DNA from: a bacterium
GTDB lineage: Bacteria; Verrucomicrobiota; Verrucomicrobiia; Limisphaerales; RI-55
DNA: 64,000 nucleotides
Direction of reading: 5' to 3'
Assembly (NCBI GenBank): GCA_016124235.1
Contig: WGOC01000029.1
Coordinates: 24,725 to 88,724, forward strand
Shown piece after piece: positions 16,129-25,981 of the stretch. Each line of letters begins with the position of its first letter. Positions within the stretch are counted from its first letter, which is position 1. The notes below the pieces were generated by a model. It worked only from the letters and a program-made list of their open reading frames with translations, had not been told where the DNA came from and made no database searches. The position numbers were made by a program, and so were the translations under genes.

Positions 16129-17412
16129 GTGTTTGTCGAACTCATCACGACCGGCTCCGAGCTGCTGCTCGGCGCCACCTTGAATTCCCACCAACAGTGG
16201 ATTGGCCGCCGACTCGCCGAGATTGGATTACCGGTCAACCGGCAACTCACGGTCCCGGACACGGGAACAGCGATTGCCGACGCCGTCCGCGAAGCGCTCA
16301 CTCGCGCGGATTTGGTGATCACCACGGGCGGCCTCGGACCGACTTCGGATGATCGAACACGCGACGAAATTGCGCGGCTGCTCAATCTCTCGCTGACGGA
16401 GGACCCGGAAGTCCTCAAGCAAATCGAGCTCGTCTTCAAACGACGCAACCGGCCGTTCCCCCCGAATTTCGAGACGATCGCGCGCACCCAGGCGCAGGTC
16501 CCGGCCGGGGCGATCGTGCTGAAAAATGAACACGGCAGCGCACCCGGCCTGGCGATTGATGTCGCTACCGAAAACAAGACTGGCCGCGGGCGCTTGTTGA
16601 TCGTGCTGCCGGGGCCACCACGGGAGCTGCATCCCATGTTCTTGGCGTACGCCATCCCGCTGTTGAAAACGCGCTTTCCCGAGGTGGGCACGTTCAGTTG
16701 TTTGACCTTTCACACAATCGGCGTCGGCGAGTCCCGGGTGGAAGACGCAATCCGGCCACATCTGGTTGAACTCGAATCGAACGGCTTGGAAATTGGCTAT
16801 TGTGCTCGAGTTGGGGAGGTCGACGTGCGTCTGACCGCGCTCGGACCAAAAGGCGAGGAACTGGTCAGGGAAGCGAGCCTGCGCGTGCGGCGTCTGTTGG
16901 GGAAATTCATCTACAGCGAATCGGGTCAATCTCTGGAGGAGGTAATCGTTCATCTGCTCGCTGAATTGAAGCAGACGCTGGTTACGGCGGAGTCATGCAC
17001 CGGTGGTTTCGTTTCTCATTGCCTCACAAATGTACCAGGCGCATCCGATGTTTTACTGGGCGGACTGGTTACTTACAGCAACGAGTTCAAACGCGAACTG
17101 CTCGGCGTACGCGACGAAACCTTGAGCGCACACGGCGCTGTGAGCGAGCAAACGGCTCGCGAAATGGCGGAAGGCGCCCGGACTCGATACCGCGCAGATT
17201 ACGCCATCGCCATCACGGGAATTGCCGGCCCGGGCGGCGGCTCAGTCGAAAAGCCGGTGGGGACCGTTTTCATCGGAGTGGCTGACGCGAACGGAGTTGA
17301 TGTGCAACGCCACCAAAACGCGTTCGATCGCGAAACGTTCAAATTCATCACCGGCCGCCAAAGCCTGGAAATGCTGCGCCGCCGCCTGATCACCGCGCAA
17401 CGTGAGAAATAA
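16129..17412 (+). CDS. cinA: CinA-family protein (NMN deamidase / pyrophosphatase)
   Basis: This 427-residue protein is full length for CinA (about 410-425). Residues 1-170 are the MoaB-like domain (TTGSELLLG, TTGGLGPTSDD). Residues about 265-425 are the PncC amidohydrolase domain (TAESCTGG, GLVTYSNEFK, ITGIAGPGGGS). CinA recycles NAD: the C-terminal domain deamidates nicotinamide mononucleotide and the N-terminal domain is described as an ADP-ribose pyrophosphatase. The start codon is GTG at 16,129 with GGAAG about 15 bases upstream, a slightly long spacing. It is transcribed alone, divergent from fur. Confidence 0.88.
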   Translation: MFVELITTGSELLLGATLNSHQQWIGRRLAEIGLPVNRQLTVPDTGTAIADAVREALTRADLVITTGGLGPTSDDRTRDEIARLLNLSLTEDPEVLKQIELVFKRRNRPFPPNFETIARTQAQVPAGAIVLKNEHGSAPGLAIDVATENKTGRGRLLIVLPGPPRELHPMFLAYAIPLLKTRFPEVGTFSCLTFHTIGVGESRVEDAIRPHLVELESNGLEIGYCARVGEVDVRLTALGPKGEELVREASLRVRRLLGKFIYSESGQSLEEVIVHLLAELKQTLVTAESCTGGFVSHCLTNVPGASDVLLGGLVTYSNEFKRELLGVRDETLSAHGAVSEQTAREMAEGARTRYRADYAIAITGIAGPGGGSVEKPVGTVFIGVADANGVDVQRHQNAFDRETFKFITGRQSLEMLRRRLITAQREK

Positions 17413-17415
17413 AAA

Positions 17416-17438
17416 GCCCGCGAAGTTCATTCGCGGGC
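17416..17438 (-). terminator. intrinsic terminator for the ferredoxin gene
   Basis: A perfect 9-bp stem (GCCCGCGAA/TTCGCGGGC, 5-base loop) lies between the convergent cinA and ferredoxin genes. Five A residues at 17,411-17,415 become a U-tract for minus-strand transcripts. On the plus strand no T-run follows, so it should act mainly on the ferredoxin transcript. Confidence 0.75.
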
Positions 17439-17460
17439 GAAAATAGTTCGGGCGCAAAAA

Positions 17461-17694
17461 CTAGGCGCCGTCGTTTCCGATGGCCTCGACCGGGCAGCCT
17501 TCCATGGCCTCCTTGCAGAGTGCCGCTTCATCGTCGTTTTCCGGTTGTTTCTTCACGAAAGAATAGCCGCCGTCCTCCTGCCGGGTAAAGTTATCCGGCG
17601 CCGTCTCGCGGCAGAGGTCACAGTCAATGCACTGGTTGTCGACGTAGAATTTTCCAGCAACGTTGTCGGCGTAGCGGTTTGCAATGTCAGCCAT
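17461..17694 (-). CDS. small [4Fe-4S] ferredoxin
   Basis: This 77-residue protein contains one cluster motif: C22-x2-C25-x2-C28 and C67-Pro (EGCPVEAI), with C60 as an additional cysteine. A single low-potential [4Fe-4S] cluster in an acidic (Asp/Glu-rich) carrier matches monocluster bacterial ferredoxins. Its electron-transfer partner cannot be read from the neighbourhood, which is cinA and a carbohydrate-binding protein. The terminator hairpin at 17,416 lies just behind its stop codon. Confidence 0.82.
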   Translation of the reverse strand: MADIANRYADNVAGKFYVDNQCIDCDLCRETAPDNFTRQEDGGYSFVKKQPENDDEAALCKEAMEGCPVEAIGNDGA

Positions 17695-17916
17695 ATTGGT
17701 ATGTCAAAAAGTTCGGGATTACTTTTGCGATGCGTCAGTTAAAGATCAAGACCCATTTCCCCACTGAAATTAGCAAGATCTAACAACATTTGCCCAAGAA
17801 TTGCCTTCGTGAAAAAGTTTTCATCGATCGACTGGGTTTACCGCTTGAGGCACTCCGAATCGTGTGGTTAATTCTCGCCGCTTCCCCGCTGTAACAGCTC
17901 CGGCCGCAGTGGGTTA

Positions 17917-18267
17917 ATGAGAAAATTTGTCAGTTTGTTGTTTTTAGCGATGTATCAAAATTCAATGGCTCCAGGAGGTCGGCTTCACCGCTATTCCGCC
18001 AAGCGAATGGCCAAGCCGGTTAACTTTGTATGTGTGGCACCCGAGGCCCAATCGGTCTGCGTTATCGGTGATTTCAACCAGTGGAATCAAGCCGCGAATC
18101 CGATGGCCAAACAACCGGACGGAGCGTGGTTTGCCTCCATTCCCATGAACCATGGCCATCATCGCTATGTCTTCGTCGTGGATGGCGAAAAGACGCTTGA
18201 TCCTGCGGCTCAGGGCATCACCCGCAATGACCACAACGAGCGTGTGTCCTTGATCTCGGTGAGCTAA
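17917..18267 (+). CDS. CBM48/AMPK-type glycogen-binding domain protein
   Basis: This 116-residue ORF has a core (about 30-116) matching the isoamylase-N/AMPK glycogen-binding fold: VNFVCVAPEAQSVCVIGDFNQW, then GAWFASIPMNHGHHRYVFVVDG and a terminal LDP repeat. The phrase VIGDFNQW and the Trp residues suggest alpha-glucan binding. No catalytic domain is attached, so it may target a partner or act as a glycogen sensor. In-frame ATGs at 17,950 and 17,965 are alternative starts, and the hydrophobic N-terminal 12 residues may not be translated. It converges with Sua5 with a 4-base overlap. Confidence 0.72.
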   Translation: MRKFVSLLFLAMYQNSMAPGGRLHRYSAKRMAKPVNFVCVAPEAQSVCVIGDFNQWNQAANPMAKQPDGAWFASIPMNHGHHRYVFVVDGEKTLDPAAQGITRNDHNERVSLISVS

Positions 18268-19268
18268 TCGGCGGCAGCCCGCCGCAGTCGATCCGCGATA
18301 CCGCGCCATTCGGCCAAATCCGGAACGGCTTCCATAACAATCCACCGGGCGCCATCTTCGTCGCAACGATGCCACTCCGCGTAAAGCGCCCGGGCATAGG
18401 CTTCGGCATCGTGGGGGATCACATTGACGCTAAGCCAAAGTTCGGGCGCAGGAAGACACGTGTGAGCGATAACCACGGTTTCATTTGGATCCATTCCCTT
18501 CGATTTCACCTGATCCAATAAGTCTTCGTTGTTACCCCAGGAGAGCACCTTCAATTTGGCCTTGGGTGAATAGTGCTTTGCCAGCAAACCCGGGCTGCGC
18601 AATTCCCCTGCTCCGGCTCCTTCGCCAACGCGTTCACCGAGTGCGGCTGACAGGCTTTCTGTGTGAATCATGCCCGGGCGCAGCACACTCGCCGCGCCCT
18701 CGCTCAGGTCGACAACGGTCGATTCAATCCCAACCGCCGACTGTCCACCGTCAACAATCAACGGCAACCGGCCGGCGAGACTCAATTTCACGTGGTCAGC
18801 ATTTGTCGGCGAAATTTCGTTGGATCGATTCGCGCTCGGAGCCGCCAAGGGAAAACCGCATTCTCGAATCACCGCTTGCATGAACGGGTGCGAAGGCCAA
18901 CGAATGCCGACCGTGCCGCCGCCCGCAGTCACGTTTTCAGGAATAATCGCCGCTCGCGGCAGCACCAAAGTCAAAGGTCCCGGCCAAAATGCGCGGCCAA
19001 GTCTGGTCGCGGAATCGGGCCAAGCCGCAGCGCACTTGCGTGCGAGTTCCCAGCTCGCCACGTGAACAATGATCGGATTGTGCGCCGGTCGGCCTTTGAT
19101 CTGGAAGATTTTGGCCACGGCTTCCGGGGAAAGCGCATTCGCCGCGAGTCCGTAAACGGTTTCCGTCGGCAACGCCACGACTTCGCCGGCACGCAAAAGG
19201 TCCGCCGCTCGTCGGACGGCCTGTTTGAACCGTTCGGGCGTGTCGGTGGAAATGATTTCAGCGGACAT
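18264..19268 (-). CDS. threonylcarbamoyl-AMP synthase (Sua5/YrdC/YwlC)
   Basis: This 334-residue enzyme makes threonylcarbamoyl-AMP from threonine, bicarbonate and ATP for the t6A modification of ANN-decoding tRNAs. The YrdC domain occupies residues 1-205 (GEVVALPTETVYGLAANA, KGRPAHNPIIVHV, FWPGPLTLVL, VGIRWPSHP, APSANRS). The Sua5-specific C-terminal domain follows a linker with SPGLLAKHYSPKA. The length is that of Sua5 (about 340), not the short TsaC. Start 19,268 (MSAEIIS) is preferred over the longest frame. It is cytoplasmic and a single-gene unit converging with the CBM48 gene. Confidence 0.88.
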   Translation of the reverse strand: MSAEIISTDTPERFKQAVRRAADLLRAGEVVALPTETVYGLAANALSPEAVAKIFQIKGRPAHNPIIVHVASWELARKCAAAWPDSATRLGRAFWPGPLTLVLPRAAIIPENVTAGGGTVGIRWPSHPFMQAVIRECGFPLAAPSANRSNEISPTNADHVKLSLAGRLPLIVDGGQSAVGIESTVVDLSEGAASVLRPGMIHTESLSAALGERVGEGAGAGELRSPGLLAKHYSPKAKLKVLSWGNNEDLLDQVKSKGMDPNETVVIAHTCLPAPELWLSVNVIPHDAEAYARALYAEWHRCDEDGARWIVMEAVPDLAEWRGIADRLRRAAAD

Positions 19269-19323
19269 GCGACCAGCGGAGTAAACGGAATGCCGCGTCG
19301 CGCGACAAGTCATCACGAAACTT

Positions 19324-22300
19324 CTACGGTTTCGCCGGTGGCAAACCCGCCGCGTTGGTGAACACTCGCGGCCAGTCGAACGCCTTCATCCGCGAGGCGA
19401 TAACGTCCTGATCCACGGCTTTCGTGCCGGTCACTGCGCCGGTTCCCTTTTCCACCGCCTTGCCGCTTCCGCCGAGGACGTTGCCCACGGCATTAAAGAT
19501 TCCGCCGATGCCTTTGCTGACGACGTTTTCCTTGCCCTCTTCACTGCCGAGCAATTTCTTCCCCGACAGGATTTCACCCAGCCCCTCGGTCGCACTTCCG
19601 GCTTTGCGCAACACGTCACCGGCACTTCCGCCAACAAAGTCCGCGGCCTTGCCAATTGTCATTCCCGTCAACTTCAACTTGTCGGTCTCGACCTGGGGAT
19701 TGCCCAACGTTCCGCCGACATGTGCAAACACCGGCAACGCCACAAACCGTGCGGCCTGATTGGTGTTCGAACCTTTGAGAATGCCCAACTGCGTCACCAG
19801 GTTCCGGCTCAAATACAAATTCAACGGTGTGCGCGGAATTGGCGAATTGGTCAGATCGTTCTGCAGCGGAATTTCGGTATTGGCATCCAGCACATAGGCG
19901 TCACTGATGACGGTCAAATTCGTCAAATTCAGCGAGCGGTTTGTAAGCGATGTGTGCAAATACGCCCAAGTGATCGGCGACGAAAACAGCTCCGGAGTTT
20001 GCAGGAGCAACCCAACCGGGCGCAACGCCGTCTGCCAGCGCCGACTGAACGGTTCGAAGTTCGCATTAGTGATCCCGAAAAAAATGTCGCCCACCGACGC
20101 GGCGATCAAATTGGTGCCGGGCGGCGCAGTCCCGTGCAGGTGAACCGCCGTGTAAAGTTGCCCTTGCATCTGACCTTTGAAATCCGGCTTGAAGGTGTGG
20201 ACAAAAGGCTCAAGCGGCAGCGATTCAATTTCGGCAGCGAGCTGATAGTGCGTGTCGCCGGCATTATTAGTTGATGCCAGTCGCGCGTTGATCGGCGCGT
20301 CGTTGAGCAGAAGGGTGAATTTGCCGAGTTCAAATGCATTTGAACGAACCGTTGCGTTTGCCAGAAAATTTGTGGCGACAAGTTCGCCCAGGTGAAAGTG
20401 CTTTATGTCGACAGCCAGGTCGACGCGATCGACCGGCAAACCCGCCGCCGGTTTCGCGGGCTTTGGCTCACTCGGTGGTGGCTCCGTCGCAGGCGCGTTT
20501 GTGGAACCAGTTCCGGCGAACATGGCGTAAATCGGCGTGCCATCAAAGCCGGGCGACCGCAGCGCGAGATCACCCTTGATCGCGTCGGTGCGTCCGTAGT
20601 CAAGCCAGCCAGTTAACTCGACCAGGTTGGTCGCCAACGAAGTCGGTGTGATTTGCAGGCGCGAGTCCGCGATGTCCAATCGGTTGCTGACGATCGATGC
20701 GTCGAAGTTTGCCTTCGCCATTTGCGGCGTTTGCGGAAAACGACCGGCGGGATCGGTAATCTTCACGTTGGTCAGTCCAATTGATGCTCGCACACGCGAC
20801 GGTTTGACCCTTTGGTAATCGACGTTCACGGCGGCTTCCAGATTGGCTTTATCCAGTTTCTTGTCGCCGAGCAAAAGCGGCGCGAGCGGGCGCAAGGCAT
20901 TTTCGTTGATGCCCGCGACTTGCAAATTCAAACTGGCCTGCCCCTCGCCAAGACGAATGTCCCCCGAGGTGGTAAAATGGCCACTCGGCTTCGCGTCGGA
21001 AAACAAGGTGCCCTCCCAACGCTTGATCGTGACCGCTTTCTTAGCCGTGTTCACATCCACTTCGATCGCCGCCCGGGTGGCCAGTGGGGGCGCAACGAGA
21101 TTGCCGTTGGTAGCCACCAACACGATGTTTGTGGAGTGAGATTCGAGCGACCACACTTGCTTTCCGTCCGGTTGAAAATCGCCGTTCGCCGTCACAGCCG
21201 CCTGGGCCGAGCGCAGCGTTTGTTGCGGCGTGTAAGCTGCCAGGAACGGATTCACCAACTGCTCATTGATCAGCGGCAGGGCCAATTTGAAATGCCCGGT
21301 CATGGTCGCCAGTTGCAGTTGACCATCGGTCTGCAATTCCATCGCCGGTTTTGCGTTCCGGGAAATCTTCAACGGATCGACTGACCAGTCCAACACCCCG
21401 TCGGTCAGGGTGACTTTCACCGGAGTCGCGATCGCCACGTCTTTCAAAGTGGCGCCTGCAAGATCGCCGTCGAACCCGTCGACGCGGAACATTCCCGTCG
21501 CGCCGGAGCGATTGGTCGAATAATTCACCGAGCCGTCGTACGTGAGAGTTCCCTGGCGAAGCGTCATCGGCAAGGTTCCCGCCAGTCCGGCGGCCTGCGG
21601 CAGGTCGACGTTCAACTTGGTTTGCAAATCGACGGCCGGCGACGAAATGGTGCCTTTTCCACTGGCGGACAAATCGATCACCGGCTTACCCGCATGGGTC
21701 AACTTTGTGGCCAGTTGCTTAACCTCGAGATCGTTCATCGATTGAACGTTGCCCGCAAAATTAAATGACGCAGCGAGCTGATCGACCTTGTTGGATGAAA
21801 CGCTTAAAGCAGCGCGATCGAGACTGCCGTTCAATTGGACAGCCAGCTCGTTTCCGGAAGAATTGCCGTGAATCGACGCGGCCACGCCGACCGTTCCATC
21901 CAACGGAACTGGACCCGTTAACGGCTGCCATTCGGCAACGTTCAGATTCGTCAGCGTCAGGGACAGATCGCTGTTTTGGTTGGTTGTCGGAGCGCCTTTC
22001 CAATTGTAATGAAATGGCTGCTTCGTCTGGACATCCAGCAGCGCATTCCCATTCTGTTGAGCGTTCAGGCCAAGGGAGGAAAGCACCAGCGAACCCGAGT
22101 CGGGCGTCGCTACGGTCGCGTAGTTCAGATCAAGATCAAGCCGTGGCGTGGACTTGCCTTCCTTGTGCGCGACGAGCCCGTTGAGCTTGAATTTTCCGGT
22201 GGCACCAATCTGTTTTCCCGAACCGGCAATTGTCACGTGATTGGTGGAAACAAATCCCGCGAGATCAAACGTGCTGCCAACCGAGGAAGCCGCCACGGCA

Positions 22301-23262
22301 AGCAGCCCGGGCGGCAGGTTGGTGATGGCAACATCAAACGCCCCGGCCCCGGCCGTTTGGTCAAAACTGCCCGAAACCGTCAGTTCCCCTGTCGTTTTGC
22401 CGTCGCGTAAAAACGCCAGCTTCAGCTCGTCGATCTTGGCCATCGACCCTTGCACGGTCAGCTCCGTCATCAAGCCAGCCACCTGGCTGAAGCTCCCGGT
22501 TGCGTTGGCAATTTTTGTCGACAGCTTCACGTTCGCTTGCGACGGCATTAGGTCGGCACCCAGATTCGCTTTGGCGTCGAGATCGAGATTTGCGCTCAGA
22601 CTTTCCGCTTTGGCTCCCTGACGATCGAGTTTCTCTAAATTCACAACGGCGCCCAACTTGATTTGGGAAGCCACGCCGTTCTTGAGCTGGTCCAAAGTGA
22701 AATCAAGCGAACCCACTCCGAGGTGAGAAACCGAACCGTCCTTCGCGGTGGATTCCAGAAGCAACGTGCCGTCCTTGATGGTCACGCTGCCGATTGCCAA
22801 CTGGGGCGGTTTGCCTCCTCCGCTGCCGGTTGGCTGCGATGCGGCGGCATTGGTTCCTTTGCTCAAACCCGCCAGCCAATCCTGCAAATCGCTCCCACCA
22901 TCGGCTCGCTGTCGGACGGTGATTCGCGGTTGCACCAGCTCTACCTGATCAACGGCAATCGTCCCGCCAATAAGCTGGAACAAATGATATTTTACGTCAG
23001 CTCGTTGCGCTTCGACGATTGGTTTACCGCCGGCTGGAGCGAGTTTCAGGTTTGTCAGTTCGATACCAGAAAATGGACTGAGACTCACGTCATCCACCGT
23101 CAGGTCCGCGTGGATCGCCGATGCCACGCGCGGCAAAACCATCGCCTTGATCACCGCCCCGCTGGTGAGGATAAACCAGCCGACCACCATCAAGATCACC
23201 ACCACCACCGCGGCCACAAGCCACCTCTTGCCACGATTCGCTTTCTTCCCGTTCTTTGTCAT
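19324..23262 (-). CDS. large AsmA/TamB-like envelope protein
   Basis: This 1,312-residue protein has one N-terminal membrane anchor (about 13-37, WLVAAVVVVILMVVGWFIL) followed by a very long periplasmic beta-rich region. It begins with an AsmA-type start (LPRVASAIHADLTVDDVSLSPFSGIELTNLKL) and repeats short strands of the form LxVxGxL throughout. Low-complexity linkers occur near 135-150 and 1,000. The AsmA/TamB/YhdP group is implicated in lipid transport between membranes and in outer-membrane biogenesis. Which branch this belongs to I cannot tell. A second, shorter AsmA-like protein lies at 27,844-28,656. The C-terminal 130 residues are Gly/Lys-rich. Confidence 0.7.
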   Translation of the reverse strand: MTKNGKKANRGKRWLVAAVVVVILMVVGWFILTSGAVIKAMVLPRVASAIHADLTVDDVSLSPFSGIELTNLKLAPAGGKPIVEAQRADVKYHLFQLIGGTIAVDQVELVQPRITVRQRADGGSDLQDWLAGLSKGTNAAASQPTGSGGGKPPQLAIGSVTIKDGTLLLESTAKDGSVSHLGVGSLDFTLDQLKNGVASQIKLGAVVNLEKLDRQGAKAESLSANLDLDAKANLGADLMPSQANVKLSTKIANATGSFSQVAGLMTELTVQGSMAKIDELKLAFLRDGKTTGELTVSGSFDQTAGAGAFDVAITNLPPGLLAVAASSVGSTFDLAGFVSTNHVTIAGSGKQIGATGKFKLNGLVAHKEGKSTPRLDLDLNYATVATPDSGSLVLSSLGLNAQQNGNALLDVQTKQPFHYNWKGAPTTNQNSDLSLTLTNLNVAEWQPLTGPVPLDGTVGVAASIHGNSSGNELAVQLNGSLDRAALSVSSNKVDQLAASFNFAGNVQSMNDLEVKQLATKLTHAGKPVIDLSASGKGTISSPAVDLQTKLNVDLPQAAGLAGTLPMTLRQGTLTYDGSVNYSTNRSGATGMFRVDGFDGDLAGATLKDVAIATPVKVTLTDGVLDWSVDPLKISRNAKPAMELQTDGQLQLATMTGHFKLALPLINEQLVNPFLAAYTPQQTLRSAQAAVTANGDFQPDGKQVWSLESHSTNIVLVATNGNLVAPPLATRAAIEVDVNTAKKAVTIKRWEGTLFSDAKPSGHFTTSGDIRLGEGQASLNLQVAGINENALRPLAPLLLGDKKLDKANLEAAVNVDYQRVKPSRVRASIGLTNVKITDPAGRFPQTPQMAKANFDASIVSNRLDIADSRLQITPTSLATNLVELTGWLDYGRTDAIKGDLALRSPGFDGTPIYAMFAGTGSTNAPATEPPPSEPKPAKPAAGLPVDRVDLAVDIKHFHLGELVATNFLANATVRSNAFELGKFTLLLNDAPINARLASTNNAGDTHYQLAAEIESLPLEPFVHTFKPDFKGQMQGQLYTAVHLHGTAPPGTNLIAASVGDIFFGITNANFEPFSRRWQTALRPVGLLLQTPELFSSPITWAYLHTSLTNRSLNLTNLTVISDAYVLDANTEIPLQNDLTNSPIPRTPLNLYLSRNLVTQLGILKGSNTNQAARFVALPVFAHVGGTLGNPQVETDKLKLTGMTIGKAADFVGGSAGDVLRKAGSATEGLGEILSGKKLLGSEEGKENVVSKGIGGIFNAVGNVLGGSGKAVEKGTGAVTGTKAVDQDVIASRMKAFDWPRVFTNAAGLPPAKP

Positions 23263-23335
23263 TTGCTTTTTGGACGATCGAGGTTGAACGCAGGTTCATT
23301 CACGCGCTCAGGAAGAAATGTTACTACAACTTTGG

Positions 23336-24016
23336 TTATTGACCAATTGACCGCATCTCGGCCCGCAGTTCCTGTGACAACGTGAGGCCGGCCGGTTCGG
23401 CTTTCAGGAACAAAACTCCGTCAATCTCATGCAATTGTGGAAAAACCTGAGTGGGATCGATTGATCCGGTCCGATCCACGATTTCTTGAAAAGACAGCTT
23501 GCCGGGGGCGGCAAAAAGCGCGCCTAGAACCGCGCCACACGATTGCGGATCGAGTTGTCGAATGTGCTTTGCTTTGCGCAACATCCCGAATCCGCCGACC
23601 ACCAGGCGCGGGCCGGCATACAGCCAATCCGTGATGATCTTAACGCCGGTGTGCATTGTGTCGGGCGCGAGGGGGTTGAAATTTGACACCATGCCAACTC
23701 CAATCAGGTGGAAATTCACCACCCTTTGAAAACTGGTCCCGACCGTCACCGAGTATTGCGACAAGTATTCGCGTGAGGTCCGGGCGTTCCCCCAAAAAAG
23801 CAACGGCAAAAAAGACCAGGCGAGAATCGTGTGAATCCAACTCGTAAACCCGAACCAGCCCCCCAAAGCAAAGAGCGATACGACATACGTAAGGAGCCAG
23901 GTCAAAGCCAGAACGACTGCGCCACCAAGGAGAATCAGAATGCCGCCAAGCAGGTTTAACATGGCCTGGCGACGGGCTCTTTGCCGCAACCACTCGGTGA
24001 CAAGGAATTGATCCAT
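23336..24016 (-). CDS. hypothetical membrane protein with a C-terminal winged-helix-like region
   Basis: This 226-residue protein, starting MDQFLVTEW, has at least two membrane helices (about 20-50 and 58-75: LLGGILILLGGAVVLALTW, HTILAWSFLPLLFW). A soluble part follows, with KLSFQEIVDRTGSID and LTLSQELRAEM resembling a small winged-helix fold. It lies 73 bases upstream of the AsmA-like gene and downstream of rimO on the same strand, so the three may form an operon. The family is not recognised. Confidence 0.55.
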   Translation of the reverse strand: MDQFLVTEWLRQRARRQAMLNLLGGILILLGGAVVLALTWLLTYVVSLFALGGWFGFTSWIHTILAWSFLPLLFWGNARTSREYLSQYSVTVGTSFQRVVNFHLIGVGMVSNFNPLAPDTMHTGVKIITDWLYAGPRLVVGGFGMLRKAKHIRQLDPQSCGAVLGALFAAPGKLSFQEIVDRTGSIDPTQVFPQLHEIDGVLFLKAEPAGLTLSQELRAEMRSIGQ

Positions 24017-24106
24017 GATGGTTTCCGCCAGCGGGTTTTCGCAAAAATTACCTGGCCCGCTTTGCACGCGCAACAAGTCGCCGGCCACGTGGCTCAGGGC
24101 GAATTC

Positions 24107-25825
24107 CTAAACGGGCTCAGCGATCAGGTCGTAGTCTGTGTGCCCAACGATTTTGACCTTCGCGAATTTTCCCAATGGCACGTCGCCGCGAATGTAAACC
24201 CGACCATCGATGTCCGGCGCGTCGGCTTCGCCGCGGGCAATAAGGAAACGTCCTTTCAAACGTTGCGAAGATTCATCCAATTCGCGGATCAGGCCGTGTT
24301 CCCACGAACTAACGTTGGCCTTCTGCAATTCACGGGCACTGGCTTCCCCTTCCACGAGCACGCGTATCGTTCGGCCGACGAACGATTCCGAAACCGCGCG
24401 GGCGACCTGATGCTGCTCCGCCATCGCAAGTTCACGTCGTTTTTGTTTCACCTTGTCACTGACCTGGCGGGCCATGCCGGCCGCCCGCGTCCTGTCTTCG
24501 TGGGAATAAGTGAACACTCCGAGCCGTTCGAACTTCGTCGTGCGGATGAAGCCGAGCAACGAGTCAAACATCGCGTCCGTCTCGCCGGGAAAGCCCACGA
24601 TAAAAGTCGTTCGCAAGGCGATACCCGGAATGCCCGCCCGAATGCGGGTGATCAATTCCTCGATGTATCGACGATCGGTTTCACGACGCATTCTTTCCAG
24701 CATGACTTCATGGATGTGCTGAAGTGGCATGTCCACATAACGCGCCACTTTGCGGCAGTCGGCGATGGTCTTAATCAACTCGTCCGTCCAGTGCGCCGGA
24801 TGCGTGTAAAGTAGCCGAATCCAGAAATCGCCGCGCAACGCATTCAATTCGCGGATCAATGTGCAGAGCGTTGTCGCGTCGGCAGGCAGGGCCTTGGCGC
24901 GGGCACTGAATTTGTCGGGCGACGAGATCGATCGCCGGTGATCTGGTTGAAGATCCAGGCCGTAATAGGTCGAGTCCTGCGATATCAGGTTCAGCTCCTT
25001 CACACCGTCGCGGATTAGCGCCTTCGCTTCGGCGACGATATCCGCCTGGGAACGGCTGCGGTGGGAACCGCGCATGCGCGGGATGATGCAGAAACTGCAG
25101 GGGTGGTTGCAGCCTTCAGCGATTTTAACGTACGCAAAATGCCGAGGCGTCAGCCGAAACCGAGGCGTCGCGTAATCCGGAATGTAATGGGGCCGGTTTG
25201 CGACGTCGACAATCGGAGAATCCGGAATCGAAACCGTGGATGAAGCCGTGATGGCGCGACGCGATTGACCAAACTCAGTTGTCCCGCGCAAAACTTGTTC
25301 CTCGGCGTGGGCATGTTCCCCGGCATGCTTATCCAACGCGGCGATCTGCTTTTTTACTTTCTGGCTCGTCGCACTCCGCTTGCTTTTCGCCGCCTTTGAG
25401 GATTCCCCTTGGGAGAGCATTTTTGCCCGTCGGTGCTCGACCGCCTGCCGGATTAATTCGGTCACACCAGCCACCTGGTCGATCCCCATAATCACATCGA
25501 CCTCCGGCAGTAGTTTTGGAAGTTCGGCTTTGAATCGTTGCGGCAGGCATCCAGAGACCACAAGGGCTTGTCCCGGATTGACCTGGTCCCGCAGTGCGGC
25601 CGATTCCAAAATGGTATCGACGCTCTCCTCCTGGGCCGAATCGATGAATGAGCAGGTATTCACGACCAACACGTCAGCCGACTCCGCATCATTGGTGATC
25701 TCCACGCCATCCTTGATCAGCGTGCCCAACATAACTTCTGCGTCGACGAGGTTCTTGGCACAGCCGAGCGAGATCATCCCCACGCGGACGGGTGGTTTTG
25801 TTAAACTTGTTTTTGAATTGGTCAC
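24107..25825 (-). CDS. rimO: ribosomal protein S12 methylthiotransferase RimO, with an insertion
   Basis: RimO adds a methylthio group to an aspartate of ribosomal protein S12 using two [4Fe-4S] clusters. Visible are the UPF0004 cysteines (SLGC22AKN, NTC58SF, SGC93LP), the radical-SAM motif C-x3-C-x2-C (EGCNHPCSFC), RMRGSHRSR, the DMPLQH phrase typical of RimO, and a C-terminal TRAM-like domain. At 572 residues it is about 130 longer than usual. A Lys/Ser/Ala-rich insertion lies between C93 and the radical-SAM cysteines (about 140-205), and a smaller one near 290-315 (SISSPDKFSARAKALP). All catalytic residues are retained, so it is probably functional. Confidence 0.87.
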   Translation of the reverse strand: MTNSKTSLTKPPVRVGMISLGCAKNLVDAEVMLGTLIKDGVEITNDAESADVLVVNTCSFIDSAQEESVDTILESAALRDQVNPGQALVVSGCLPQRFKAELPKLLPEVDVIMGIDQVAGVTELIRQAVEHRRAKMLSQGESSKAAKSKRSATSQKVKKQIAALDKHAGEHAHAEEQVLRGTTEFGQSRRAITASSTVSIPDSPIVDVANRPHYIPDYATPRFRLTPRHFAYVKIAEGCNHPCSFCIIPRMRGSHRSRSQADIVAEAKALIRDGVKELNLISQDSTYYGLDLQPDHRRSISSPDKFSARAKALPADATTLCTLIRELNALRGDFWIRLLYTHPAHWTDELIKTIADCRKVARYVDMPLQHIHEVMLERMRRETDRRYIEELITRIRAGIPGIALRTTFIVGFPGETDAMFDSLLGFIRTTKFERLGVFTYSHEDRTRAAGMARQVSDKVKQKRRELAMAEQHQVARAVSESFVGRTIRVLVEGEASARELQKANVSSWEHGLIRELDESSQRLKGRFLIARGEADAPDIDGRVYIRGDVPLGKFAKVKIVGHTDYDLIAEPV

Positions 25826-25981
25826 CGGGCGGGCACGCTAGGCATCCTCATCCTGCGGAGAAAGAGAAATTTGCCATGGTTCTTATTTCGCTTTTGGCTC
25901 GCGTTCTGCGCTCCATTTGTTAGCAATTGCTCGTCTGCTCGTTTTGGAGACGTCCCAAATAATCACCACTTTCGTCAAAAC

